Of a stretch of DNA of 64,000 bases, positions 43,895 through 54,500 are shown one piece after another. The number at the start of each line of letters is the position of its first letter. Position 1 is the stretch's first letter. The position numbers and the translations under genes are program-made. The DNA is from Tieghemiomyces parasiticus. Taxonomy: Eukaryota; Kickxellomycota; Dimargaritomycetes; Dimargaritales; Dimargaritaceae. The DNA is taken from positions 1 through 64,000 of the forward strand of contig JANBPT010000129.1 of the NCBI GenBank assembly GCA_027575765.1. The letters run 5' to 3'. The notes beneath the pieces are model-generated. The model had not been told where the DNA came from, ran no database searches, and saw only the letters and a list, made by a program, of their open reading frames with translations.

Positions 43895-45302
43895 ATGCAG
43901 GTCGTCCCGACGGCCCAGGCGCTCTCCGTCGGCGCCTTCCTGTTTGCCACTTTGGTCATTGTCTTTAATGCTTATGTGCTCGACCACCAGTACCGGAGCC
44001 CGTCGCTGACCAGCGGTACCGCGCCGGCAGCTTACGATCGCATCCGCCTGCTCACCCTCAACATGTACATGCGGCCTCCGCTCATTCACAGCCACACCAC
44101 GGACTACAAAGACGCCCGGCTCAACTACCTCATCGAGACCGTACTGCCCCAGTACGACGTGATCACCTTGCAAGAGATGTTCGCCTTTGCCAGTACCCGC
44201 CGCGGCCGGCTCATCCGGGCCGCTGAGGAGCAGGGATTTAGGTTCTGGATTGCCAGCCCCAGCAAGTCCCTGTGGGACCTTTCTATCGACGGCGGCCTGC
44301 TGATTCTGAGTCGCTACCCAATCGTGGAGAGGGACTCGATACGTTACACCCGCGGCCAGCACAGCGATTGGTAAGTACCCGGAGAATTGGCACTGTGAGG
44401 CCTGGCCAATCTATTTAAGGCGTCAAGAAGAGAAGGAGAAACGTCGCTCCGCCCAGCTTACCGGCCCGGGCTGCCTCTACAAATAGCGACGGCCCTTTCC
44501 CCTCCACGGTGTCTCAAGGACAGCCAAATTGCCTTCTCCCTACTTACTCCTTGACCCACCCCTTGGCCCTCTCTTCACCCCCCCCTCCGCCCTTAGGCTT
44601 GCCGCCAAGGGGGTCCTGTACGCTAAGATCGCAGTCAACCCGGACAGTCACCTCCACATCTTTACCACCCATACTCAGGCTTCCTACGGCCGGGTCACCC
44701 CTATCGACGATGCTAGCGTCCTCATTCGCTTCGACCAGTTCGCACACCTCTCGGAGTTTATGCTCAACAAGGTGGCGGACCGCCTGCCAGGCGAGCCCGT
44801 CGTGGTCCAGGGTGATTTTAATGTGGACGCCCGCGTGCACGACGACGGGGAGAGTGAGGACCTCCACGACAAGCGCAGCAGTGAGGAGTACCGCGAGGCC
44901 GTGTCTATTCTGGAGGGTCGGGGTCGGCTCAACCACATGGCCGTTGCCACGCACCCCTTACCGCTGACAGATCTGGTGTACGAGCGGATGGGTTACCACC
45001 CAATCACCTTTGGCGACGTCCTGGATTTACCTGACGGCAAGCGGGTGCCCCGGGAAACGGTCCTGACAGGCGATGATATGCTTAGTTCCTGTCAGCGCCT
45101 AGATTACATTTTCTGGGCCGATCCTCTGGCCTACCCCGAAGACTACGAGGGCAACGCTAGGTTCACCCTGCAACCTGTGAACGCCACCGTCGAGCCGTTC
45201 TTCACCAAATCCGAAGAGCAGCACCTGCCTTTCACTCAGATTTCTGATCACTATGGCGTGGCCACCGAGCTGAAGGTGGTCGATCTGGCTGAGAGTTACT
45301 AG
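43895..45302 (+). CDS. Membrane-anchored EEP-family phosphodiesterase, neutral sphingomyelinase-like (two exons)
   Basis: Exons 43895-44370 and 44597-45302; 393 residues; intron of 226 nt (GTAAGT...TAG, phase 2) joining GQHSDW to LAAKGVLYAKI. An N-terminal membrane helix spans about 8-30. The endonuclease/exonuclease/phosphatase fold follows: LLTLNMY (Asn56), LQEMF (Glu94, Mg2+ ligand), GDFNVD (Asp232, Asn234) and SDHYG (Asp376, His377), all expected catalytic positions. The combination of LNMY/LQE with ASKG-type GVLYAKI and a C-terminal SDHYGV suits neutral sphingomyelinases, which cleave sphingomyelin-like lipids to ceramide; in fungi the substrate may be inositol phosphosphingolipids. The frame is open upstream of 43895, but that sequence is leader-like, so the ATG before the helix is chosen. 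The substrate is inferred; another EEP phosphodiesterase cannot be excluded. Confidence 0.82.
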
Positions 45303-45977
45303 TAACGGGCGGCCCAGGGGCTCGAACGGGGCTCCGCACCCTACGAACCCGTCGCTTTTACAGTATTATCCTCTCGCTGTCCACTGCCTTGCGTTTCTCC
45401 TGTACACTATTCATATCGCTGTCGAATTGCTTGCATGATTACTGAAGCTACCGTCGTACTTGTCCCACAGACCTGGCGGGTTCTTCGTCAGGTCTGTGTC
45501 ACCTCACGGCAGCTCTTTCAGTATGACATGACTCAACATTAAAATGTAGCTCGAGACTGCAACTGCGCGGTGTCCGTCAAAATGGCCGGTTAATGGTTCA
45601 GTCAATCGAGCGCTTCCACCTACCAGGTTGAATCGCGCAATATGCGTGTTTGGCCTGGTGTAGTTGGACCGCGACAAAGATATGGGGAGTGGACTGGGCA
45701 AGGTGGTCTATGTACATCCGGCAGATGGTGTGGGAATCAATTGAGACCCCATAGAGCAGGATGACGTCCTGGGCCCAAACCCTTGGCCCACCGTCCATCT
45801 GTGTGACTTGCCCTGGTCTGACTTGATAGGTAGCCTGAGGCGTTCGTCCTTCCTTAAAACACTACCCCTGCCCACGCCGTTTTGTTTGCAACCAACCTAC
45901 CCTGACATTCCCCTTACATTTATATCCCTACTCTCCATCCTGGACACCTACTCGCTACCTACAACCCACACTTAACG
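45303..45977. other. Tandem intergenic region, sphingomyelinase-like / acylaminoacyl-peptidase
   Basis: These 675 nt hold the 3' end of one gene and the promoter of the next. A hairpin lies at 45466-45498. TTTATAT at 45919-45925, 53 nt before the next ATG, may be a TATA element. No gene is supported. Confidence 0.5.
45466..45498 (+). other. Strong hairpin 160 nt after the sphingomyelinase-like gene
   Basis: CACAGACCTG at 45466-45475 and CAGGTCTGTG at 45489-45498 are a perfect 10-bp inverted repeat. Pairing can continue inward for three more positions (one G-U), leaving a 7-nt loop. It may be an RNA 3'-end or UTR structure, or a footprint of a lost short element. Confidence 0.45.
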
Positions 45978-48227
45978 ATGGCACCCACCCATTCGGACTT
46001 GGTCCAGCGCTTGTACGAACAGGCCCGTCTGACCCCAGCCGTCAGCTCCGCCCACGTCTTTCCGACCACAGACCACACGCTGACCATCAGCGTCACGACC
46101 AGCCAAGCCGATCCCGTCCGCCAGACCCGCCGTTCGGTGACCCACCAACAGGTGATCCGGGTGGAGGCGGATCCCGAAGCCGCGGCCACGGGTGCCCCCT
46201 GGCGGCTGGAAGCGCTGGCCACTACCGTACCTACGGAGCAGGTTGGCGTGAGCCTCCAGGCCTGGTCGCCCACCCACCGCCACCTGGCCGTCCTGCGCAA
46301 CGTGTCGGATGGTGAGACCAATAAGTCCCGTCGGTTCGTGGAGGTGTGGACCCACAATGCCCTGACCCAGACCGTCGAGGTCACGGACGTGCATGGTGGC
46401 TTTTATGTCACCTACCCATTCGGCCAGCTCAGCTGGTCGCGCGACGAGACCCGCCTGGTGTACCTTGCCGAGCGCAAGCCGACCGAGGACGCCCATGCCA
46501 AGTTCGACTACGTCCCAGACTACGGTGAGGGCTTCACCGGCAACCGGGCCCCCGCCCTGGTGCTCGTGGACCTGCCCGCTGGCCACGCCCGCGTCCTGGA
46601 CCTGGGTCTCGACCAGCAGCTGGGGCCTGGCCAGCCCGTGTTTGGCCCGGGCGATACCTCGCTGATCTTCACCGGATACCAGCAGGGCCCCCAGCCCGTC
46701 GGGGTGGTCTACTGTTTCAACCGACCTATTAGCATTTACCAGCTTGACCTAGCCGCCCCGGACGCCCGACCCGTCCGCCTCACCGACGCTGCCAGCTCGG
46801 CGCGGTCCCCGCGATTGACCCCGGATGGAACCCGACTGGTCTACCTAGTGAACCCTCGGGGCGGGGCACATAACCGCTGTACCGGCTTGGCCGTCCACGA
46901 TTTCCGCGACGGCCACACCCGGTCCGCGGTGCCCGTGGTAAATGACCCGTCGCCGAACCGGAGCGATGGCTTCCCGGGACTCTATCTGACCGTGCTCCCA
47001 ACCGACCCCTGGTGCCTAACCCCGGACCGACCGGATTGGCTGGTGTGCGCTAGCGCCTGGGGTAGTCGCACCACCCTCCTCATGATCCACCTAGGAACCG
47101 GCCGCGTGGTCAACCTTACTCCGGACCCACGAACCGGTTCGTGGGCATTCCTGGACGCCACCCGAAACCTTCTGGTGGCCAGTCAGAGCACCCCGGCCCA
47201 GCCCCATCACCTACAGCTCGGAGTGGTTAGTTTTAACGACCAGGACACACCCTCCGCGCACTGGCTCCCTGTGCCAGACCCGACTACCGCCGCCAGCCCC
47301 GCACGGGACTTGACTGAACTCATTCAGTGGGAGACGGTGTCCTTCGCCGAGCGCTACCCCGGTCTGGAAGGCATCCTAGTCCGCCCCGCCGACGAATCGA
47401 AGACCAGCTCGGCGACGGCGGTTTCCTCGGTGGTCCGCCGCGCCTCCACCGAGTGGCGTGCCAAGGTCTCGCTGACCGGTAGCCCGCTGATGGTGTTCCC
47501 ACACGGCGGTCCGCATTCGGTGTCGACCACCGAGTTCAGCTGGTTGACGGCCGCCTTCGCGCTGGCCGGGTTTGCCGTGCTCTTCACCAACTACCGCGGC
47601 TCGGTAGGATTCGGCCAGGATTTTGTCGACAGCCTGATTGGCGAAATTGGCGATTTGGAGGTGGAGGACGTACACGTAATGGGCCAGACAGTGCTCGCCC
47701 GCCACGCCGAGCTCCATCTGGACCCCAAGCGCGTCTTCCACTTTGGCGGGTCACACGGCGGCTTCATCGGTGCCCACCTGTCAGCACGCTATCCGGACGC
47801 CTACCAAGCCGTATGCCTGCGCAACCCGGTCATTAACATCGGGTCGATGGCGGCCGCCACCGATATCCCGGACTGGTGTCACTTTGAATCCGGGGTGAAT
47901 TTCGATTACCCGCGCTATAACCTGGTGGGCCCCGAGCTGTACCAGCGCATGTTTGACAACTCGCCGCTTCGCCACGTCGACCGCGTGCGCGCCCCAACTT
48001 TACTGCTACTTGGCGAGGGCGATCGTCGGGTGCCACCCTCCCAGGGTAAGACGTGGTACGCCGGCTTGATCGGCCAGGCCACCACCACCTCGCGCCCCGC
48101 CGTCGAAATCAAGGCCTATCCCAAAGTGGGCCACCCCCTGGATACTGTCGAGGTGGAAGGTTCCTGTTTCTTCCATACTGTGCGTTTCTTTATGGTGCAC
48201 GGTTATGGTGTGACCTGGGATTCGTAG
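45978..48227 (+). CDS. APEH: Acylaminoacyl-peptidase (acyl-peptide hydrolase), S9 family
   Basis: An intronless frame of 749 residues, near the family length of about 730. The enzyme removes N-acylated amino acids from peptides in the cytosol. An N-terminal seven-bladed propeller (about 20-450) includes LSWSRDETRLVYLAERK and SARSPRLTPDGTRLVYL, blades typical of APEH. The alpha/beta hydrolase domain (about 480-749) has HGGPHSV (oxyanion region), GGSHGGF with nucleophile Ser592, LRNPVINI, GEGDRRVPPSQG with Asp682, and GHPLD with His719; together they form the Ser-Asp-His triad. RNPV and RRVPP favour acylaminoacyl-peptidase over dipeptidyl peptidases. Start ATG at 45978. Its 3' end overlaps the polyadenylation zone of the convergent Gem1 gene. 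Confidence 0.94.
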   Translation: MAPTHSDLVQRLYEQARLTPAVSSAHVFPTTDHTLTISVTTSQADPVRQTRRSVTHQQVIRVEADPEAAATGAPWRLEALATTVPTEQVGVSLQAWSPTHRHLAVLRNVSDGETNKSRRFVEVWTHNALTQTVEVTDVHGGFYVTYPFGQLSWSRDETRLVYLAERKPTEDAHAKFDYVPDYGEGFTGNRAPALVLVDLPAGHARVLDLGLDQQLGPGQPVFGPGDTSLIFTGYQQGPQPVGVVYCFNRPISIYQLDLAAPDARPVRLTDAASSARSPRLTPDGTRLVYLVNPRGGAHNRCTGLAVHDFRDGHTRSAVPVVNDPSPNRSDGFPGLYLTVLPTDPWCLTPDRPDWLVCASAWGSRTTLLMIHLGTGRVVNLTPDPRTGSWAFLDATRNLLVASQSTPAQPHHLQLGVVSFNDQDTPSAHWLPVPDPTTAASPARDLTELIQWETVSFAERYPGLEGILVRPADESKTSSATAVSSVVRRASTEWRAKVSLTGSPLMVFPHGGPHSVSTTEFSWLTAAFALAGFAVLFTNYRGSVGFGQDFVDSLIGEIGDLEVEDVHVMGQTVLARHAELHLDPKRVFHFGGSHGGFIGAHLSARYPDAYQAVCLRNPVINIGSMAAATDIPDWCHFESGVNFDYPRYNLVGPELYQRMFDNSPLRHVDRVRAPTLLLLGEGDRRVPPSQGKTWYAGLIGQATTTSRPAVEIKAYPKVGHPLDTVEVEGSCFFHTVRFFMVHGYGVTWDS

Positions 48228-48288
48228 GTATCCACTCCCGCATGACAACTAGCGCTGCACCCCCTCTGCTTCCTCCCATCAGCCGGAA

Positions 48289-48326
48289 AATAAATGACCA
48301 ATGGTAATAAACTGGGTCCATTTATT
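48289..48326. terminator. Overlapping polyadenylation signals of convergent APEH and Gem1
   Basis: Plus strand: AATAAA at 48289-48294 and 48306-48311, 62 and 79 nt after the APEH stop. Minus strand: AATAAA at 48321-48326, about 110 nt after the Gem1 stop. The two transcripts probably overlap at their 3' ends within the 208-nt gap. Confidence 0.6.
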
Positions 48327-48435
48327 TTCTTTAATGGAATGGCGAGGGTAAATTTTACAAAAAGCACGCTACTTAAAAGGTTCAGGGTGTGGCCGACGGG
48401 TTCACGCACCGCAGTGGCCACACCGCTGAGCCCAG

Positions 48436-50496
48436 TCAAATATTGAGCCAGCGGCGCCCGGAGTTATGGCCAGATGGTACCAGTCGCCAGTACCGGTAGG
48501 ATACAAGACCTAGGGCGGCCAGAGCCCCAAGCAGTAGGGAGGCCCGGAGGAGCCGCCGCAGGGACGGGTTGGCAACTAACGGTCGGCCGGCCCCGGGTAG
48601 CGCCGACTCTGGGTCCATGGCCGCGGCCACCAGTCGTGTAAAGACGGCGGCTGGCAGGGCAGATTTAGTAAGGTCATCGGTCGCGGCGGGGGCACAGCTA
48701 ACAACCAATGGAGCACGGACGCGAAGAGCGCAGCAATAAGCATCCGGGGTGGGAGTATCTCGCACCGCGGAGGACCGACGCCGACGCGGGTGGCGGGGCG
48801 GGGGCGTATCCCCCGAGGTCACCAGATCAGCCTGAGTTGCTACGAAAACGTGGGGCAGGTGGTTGAGATCGAATCGCTCGCGCAGTCGAACGAGGTACTC
48901 GAACGACTCCGGTGCCCGCGGATCGTATACGAAACACAGGACGTCGTAACGACGCGATCGGCGCGGACTAGCTAGAATGGTGGCCTCAGTCCCCGGGGTC
49001 AGTTCCTGTAGGACCAGGTGGTACTCGGTACCGCGAACGGGCACGGTACCCACGGCGCAGGGGCTGTCGCGCGGGAGCCGGGCGGCACGGGCGAGCGGAT
49101 CCCCGGGGTCAACCAGGGCACCGAGCAGGGCGGTCTTACCGACACCTGCGGCACCCACCACCAGTCCGTGGTATACAGTGCGCGCGGGGGTGCTGCGCAG
49201 CAGGGTGGTGGCAGGGCGGCGCTTCACCACGCGCAGACCCTCCCGGGTATCCGGTCCGTCAAAGCCCAGGTAGGCCAGGTAGCTCAATGTCGTGTTCACA
49301 TCCAGTAGAGTGGTCATGCACCAGAGGTCCAGAAAACCGCGACGGGTGAGGTGGCCGGCGTCGTTGGTAGTGGTTAGGGCTGGAAAGCCCGTGCCGACCC
49401 AAGGGTGGGCCGGGGCGGGAGCGAACACGAAGTCCAGTTCCCGATCGCTGAGAGCGCCGTCACCGTCCCGGTCACCTCGATCAAACAGGTCGTTAAAAAA
49501 CTGAGTGCCTCGCTGACTGAGTTCGACGCAGCAGTCGGATGGTACCTCGAAGGGCGGGAGAAGGTAATCCGGGCGCAGTGCCAGGTGGTGGTCGTACCCA
49601 AAAGCGCGGAGTACCGCCCAGGGGGTCTTGGGCCGGCCGCGGACAATGAAGAGTTGATGAAGATAGGCGAACCCGGCCGGGGTCAATCCACCCTTGCGTA
49701 CGCCATCAGGCTGGTGGTCGGCCACCACCTGCCTGACCCGGTCCAATTCCGCCCGATGAAGCGGGACGTCGAAGCACCGTCGTTGGAAGGCGTTGAGTTC
49801 GGCATCATTCAAGACTCCGTCTGCATCGTGGTCACATAAGTGAAACACCCGGTCCAGAGCCCGGCGGCAGGCCGGGCGCAGAGACTGCGTCGTTGGATCG
49901 TAGAGCGGCCGGGTTGGGTGCAGGACCGCACGCTGCGCCAGGTAAAATACCTCGGTTACCATGGCCGGCCGCCGCGCGGAACACTCGACGCTGGCCTCTA
50001 CTTCGTCAAAGGTGTCCAGAGCAACCGTGCCTGAGGGCGCGGAGCCGGTGACGGGCGTTCCATTTTCCGACTTTGTCGCTGGTTCGGCCAACCGACTAGC
50101 AGTGGCCCCGGCCTCATCGCTCATGGCCTGATCGCGGAGGTCGGCCTTGTTGCCCACGAGGAGGACGGGCACGATGGCACCCAACGTCCGTAGCCAGGGC
50201 AGCCAGTGGGTGGTGGCGGCGGTCAGGGAGGCCGGATTGTCCAGCGCATACACGAGCATGATAGCGTGGGCCTTGCGTGCCTCGATGGTTAAGCGGTCAC
50301 GTTGCTCGTCGGTCTGGTCGGTCGAGTCAATCACGTGGGTGGTCACGTTCTCCGGCGTGATTTCGGGCGGGATGGTCACTTCGGGTACCACGGACTGGAC
50401 GGGCGCAACGAAAGCCTCCTTGATTAGGGCGGTCACCAGCGTGCTCTTGCCCACACCGGGGTCGCCTACCACCAGTAGGCGGATGTCGCGGCGCAT
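48436..50496 (-). CDS. GEM1: Mitochondrial Rho GTPase Gem1 (Miro)
   Basis: An intronless frame of 686 residues from the ATG at 50496 (the frame runs on to a GTG, but MRRDIRLLVVGDPGVGKS is the family start). Gem1 is tail-anchored in the mitochondrial outer membrane and acts in mitochondrial inheritance, shape and ER contact sites. First GTPase domain: P-loop GDPGVGKS (11-18) and NKAD. EF-hand loops: DHDADGVLNDAE (222-233) and DRDGDGALSDRE (342-353), both with good Ca2+ ligands. Second GTPase domain: GAAGVGKT (448-455). A C-terminal membrane helix (about 652-670) is followed by a short tail, SGHNSGRRWLNI. A Ser/Thr/Ala-rich insert at about 125-165 in the first GTPase domain is not usual. Yeast Gem1 has 662 residues. 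Confidence 0.95.
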   Translation of the reverse strand: MRRDIRLLVVGDPGVGKSTLVTALIKEAFVAPVQSVVPEVTIPPEITPENVTTHVIDSTDQTDEQRDRLTIEARKAHAIMLVYALDNPASLTAATTHWLPWLRTLGAIVPVLLVGNKADLRDQAMSDEAGATASRLAEPATKSENGTPVTGSAPSGTVALDTFDEVEASVECSARRPAMVTEVFYLAQRAVLHPTRPLYDPTTQSLRPACRRALDRVFHLCDHDADGVLNDAELNAFQRRCFDVPLHRAELDRVRQVVADHQPDGVRKGGLTPAGFAYLHQLFIVRGRPKTPWAVLRAFGYDHHLALRPDYLLPPFEVPSDCCVELSQRGTQFFNDLFDRGDRDGDGALSDRELDFVFAPAPAHPWVGTGFPALTTTNDAGHLTRRGFLDLWCMTTLLDVNTTLSYLAYLGFDGPDTREGLRVVKRRPATTLLRSTPARTVYHGLVVGAAGVGKTALLGALVDPGDPLARAARLPRDSPCAVGTVPVRGTEYHLVLQELTPGTEATILASPRRSRRYDVLCFVYDPRAPESFEYLVRLRERFDLNHLPHVFVATQADLVTSGDTPPPRHPRRRRSSAVRDTPTPDAYCCALRVRAPLVVSCAPAATDDLTKSALPAAVFTRLVAAAMDPESALPGAGRPLVANPSLRRLLRASLLLGALAALGLVSYRYWRLVPSGHNSGRRWLNI

Positions 50497-50894
50497 GGCT
50501 GGATATGTAGACGGCAAGCGGGGAGGAGGTATGGCCCGGGGACGGAGATGCACTAGCGGGAAGCGGATGGATGTGAATAGTATTTATTGTGGCAAGGAGG
50601 AGAAAAGGGACGGTAAAGTGAGGCGGGATGGAGTTGGTCGTGCTGGGATGGCCGCAAAGCGAAGGCAGGTTAGAGGGAAAATGGCAGAATGCTTTACTGG
50701 TTCATCAAGGGTCCGAAGGACGCTGTGACGCTAGAAGCCACCAGTGAGGTAGACCTGGCGGCCGTATGGGCTGCCTCTCCGGACCTTCCTGGCCCCACTT
50801 TACATTATGGACCAGGTCCCTTCACCTCCGACCCTGTGGTAGGCCTTTCCACTTTATTTAGTACCTATCCGCTTACCCACGCGCTTTAACCCTC

Positions 50895-50900
50895 TATATA
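50895..50900 (-). promoter_or_regulatory. TATA-like element upstream of Gem1
   Basis: TATATA lies about 400 nt before the Gem1 ATG. The spacing matches that of other TATA-like elements in this window. Confidence 0.3.
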
Positions 50901-51074
50901 GGCCACCGAGAAACCTGGAGCGTCCTCAGTTTCCTGTAAATACTGGAATGTAGCGCCACAGGGCGTCTTCCCGAACCGTGGCCTGTTTACTGTATAGTAT
51001 AGTTAAATTTGAATATTTTGGTTGACTATATACCTACCTTGCGAACAACTGTGCAAATGCAAGTCCATGCCAAT

Positions 51075-51522
51075 TAGTTGATTACGCCCCTAATTAGATC
51101 CTGGGCCAATGATTTTTCGTTGGAGGCCTGCTCATTAAGGAAGGAGTCGACCTTGTCAAGCTTGGTAGTCCTGGGCATGATGGTGGTGGCCAGGGTATTG
51201 CCCATGATGGTGGCGAAAGCATCAAGGGATATGGCAGGGGGGGGGGCTGACGGACGACGTGAGCCTATCTCAGATGGTCGGCCTCAAGGTCGGGGTGGTT
51301 GTGGACAGCGGGACTGGCGGAGCGTTCGAGCTTTGGCTGCATTTTTCTGGGGTAGAATCCGTAGCAACCGTAGCCCAGAAGGATGGTGGTGAGCAAGCAG
51401 TAATCCAGGAAGGCCTCGGTGGCGAGGGCGTGGACGGCCTTCATAGTGAGCGCACAGCGGACGACATGTGGCATTACAAATGTGAACGTAGGGAAAGCTC
51501 GGACGCATAGTATTATTACCAA
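51075..51522 (-). pseudogene. Possible decayed membrane-transporter gene, weakly DAACS/SLC1-like
   Basis: On the minus strand an 85-codon frame (51522-51265) contains a hydrophobic segment, EAFLDYCLLTTILLGYGC. A second frame further on (about 51237-51075) reads AISLDAFATIMGNTLATTIM, then PRTTKLDKVDSFL, and ends at TAA. The spacing of Leu-Asp-x-Cys and Leu-Gly-x-Gly-Cys, and the end with TKLDK, loosely recall the last helices of dicarboxylate/amino-acid:cation symporters, whose LDR..T..N..GD core is not intact here. There is no start, no complete domain and no clear splice pair. It may be a relic, two exons of a gene I cannot complete, or chance. Confidence 0.22.
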
Positions 51523-54500
51523 TATCGATGGTTGATACTCCCAGTCCGATAAACCTCAAGCTGACGCAGGGGTAAGGAAATGACAGCACATGTCAAGTCT
51601 AATATAGCCTTCGTCCTGGTGGATTTTCTAAGCTATAATCCGGTGTCACCGCCACTGCGGGGTGGAGACAACCACTCCAACCCTCCTTGCTAAGGTGTGG
51701 CTTTTCATCGTTGCCCTCTTTCGATTATTCTCACTGTTCTGGTATAAATAGTGGGTCATCCCAACACCCTCGGGGTTCGGCCTGTTCGAATTAGATCATA
51801 ATATCCCCTGTTGATTGAGAATATGGCCTATTGTTCTACTCAACTCGCCCATAATATCTCTCTCCTGCTCGCGGTCAATTTGGTCCTTGCAAGTGTACGC
51901 GGGGCCCGGCGCAGATGATGTCGTTTTATATCTGTGGCCTAGTGGATACTGGCTGTCACTTACAGCTGCGCGACCCCACCGATGGGTAGGGATTGGGCAC
52001 TAGGAGTCAGCGTGTTGAAACCTGGGAGGGGGTACGTATTTATGAACCGGAGACCTAGAAGGTTTCTATGGCGCCCATAAATGGGGTCTGGTACCAACTG
52101 GACAATTAGACAGGTGGGAAGGGTTTATTGAGGTGAAGAAGCCAAGAACCACCCGGAGGTGGTGAGTACTATGCACTGTCAAGCAAATGCAAAAAGTAGA
52201 TGACAAAATGGAGACTAAGTTCATCAAGGCGAGCTTGGCGGTTCATATAGCAAGTTTTGGCTATGAGGGTTCGTAGGTTCGGAAGTGGTTCAGGGAGGCC
52301 AAAGGTTTCATGAGTTCGTGCATCAGTAGTATGAGTTTGAGAGGAGATGCATGAAAGAATCCTGCAAGTCGGGCAGTCGGTTGCAAGGTGACGTGCTGGT
52401 GTCGGAGATACAATGCGGTGTCAGCGTTCATTAGCCTAGTGTGGTTTTTGGGCACCATCATTGCTAAACCATTGAAGAGCGGAGCGTCATGTGATCATTA
52501 TGGTTGGGGTTAACCACCACACTTGCGGTATCCCTTGCCATCGAAATTAAGGCAATCTGTCACTGGTCTCACAGGGGAGTAGCGGTATAATAACTTTCTG
52601 AGGCAATATGGGCGAGCTGGCGTCATACCAAGTTTCGGCCCCAGCACACCGATGATAACAAGGATCGAATGGCACGACTGGTGACGCTACACTCCTTCCT
52701 CAGAACGTCCTGTTATATCGGTTGGCTCTTGGCGAGTGTGTGGGTTATGTCGCCCCATCATGGGCTTGGCGGTGCCAGACAGGGTGTGGTGGGTAGTTCA
52801 CTCGATATAGGAAGCCATAGCAATGACAGCCTGTTGGATGCAAGATCGATCTAGGGGGTCCTCTCACAAACCGTAACCAACGCTTGCTGGAATGGCCTTC
52901 CTTGGTAACCACGTATAGAGTAAACTGGCCTGCTAGCCAACTAGAACCGAGGATACTATAGACGCACTGGCCAGGGTGATCTCTCATCACTCTGTAGGGC
53001 GTGTCTCCACTGCCTCAACGCAATGGTAATGGTGGCAGATTGGCTACCTTAAACATACGCATTGCAGCGTGGATGGAGAGTCTGAGGGCTAGTTCGCTTT
53101 GTCTGGACTGGTAGCTACGGGCGCTTGTATGGCAGTTCCAATGGGCTGGGGTTTTTTTTCAGGAGGTACTACCGTAATAACCGTTGACCATCTGGCCCAC
53201 ATTGACCAAAGAGCTGACCGTGGCAAGTAGAGCAGGGACGCCGAGCTCCGACGGAACTTGGGGCGTTGGCACGGCCCATATATTCAGTTCATTTGGCCGG
53301 TGTCTGGTGCCCTAAAAGACGACCCATCCAACTTCTCGTTGACGTTGGTAGAAGGTGTACCGTCAGGGCTTATAAAGGGGACAGCGCCAATCTTCCCAAG
53401 TTCCACCACCGGTCTACTACACTATACGAAGATGGCTTCAGGTGGCCGCTCACCGGTTAATTATCGATAATAGACCGTGGCCCTCTCTTTGTCGACGACG
53501 TCGCCAGGGTTAGTGGGGTAGGCCAGGATCACTGTGGTTAACATAACCGCTAGCAGAACTTGTGGGATTCCCATGTGACCACCCCCGACTGACCCGTAAA
53601 AGAGGAACAGTTCGACCTGTTTGTGCCAGGGCGGTTGCCCCACAGATAATTCACATAGTTTCTCGGCAGCGACACCCATGTGGGCCAGGTACCGATGTGA
53701 AAGGTAGCCCCGTGCCTCGCCAACCACGACGACGTAGACGCATAGATTCTAAAGTATACGCAGACGGAACCTGTCCCATTGTCCATTCCCTGATAACTTG
53801 GCCCAAAATGGCGAAATGACGGGCGGTGTGATACGGCATTAGGCCCACGGAACCCGGACTAAAGGAGGCGCACCCGGGAAGCGTCCCCCCTCCTTCAGAC
53901 TTCCACACCCCCTTCACGCGCAAGAAGGTCAGTGGGTCAGCTCTGTCACAGGGCCCACCAGTAAAAATGGGCAGCGCTCATATCCCTGGCTGGTCCTTCC
54001 GAGGAGAAGGCACGAGGTCATAGCACTTTAACCACTCTCGCCATACCTGCTCTGCTAACCTATCAACAATGTCCACCATTCCGCCAGCATCTGTTAAACC
54101 GGCAATGGGAATGTTAGCAGCTGCCATCGTGACTCGGCGGTGGCTTAAGTTCGCAGGTTGACGGGCACAGGCAGGCCCGGGGCCTATGAATCAGGACCGC
54201 CAAGGGTGCCGGGGACAGGTCGTTAAGTAAAGGGTTGCTGGGTCACACTAGTCCCCTTCTCCGCGTGAACCGATCACCCCGCCGCTAGCCACCGGGGGCA
54301 GGCCACCCTTTCGCTTGGCGTGGGTGGTCTAGGCAAGGGAAAGCATACCCTGTCGCCTTGGCCAGCGTAGGCTTTGTGTAAAGTAAAACGTATATACCCC
54401 AGACCTTTCTGAGTAAGACTTCCAATTTGCAGTTTTTAGCTAGACATTATCAACCCCGGACCAATCGCCTAAATTCCCGACGGCCAGTCAATAAAAGCGG

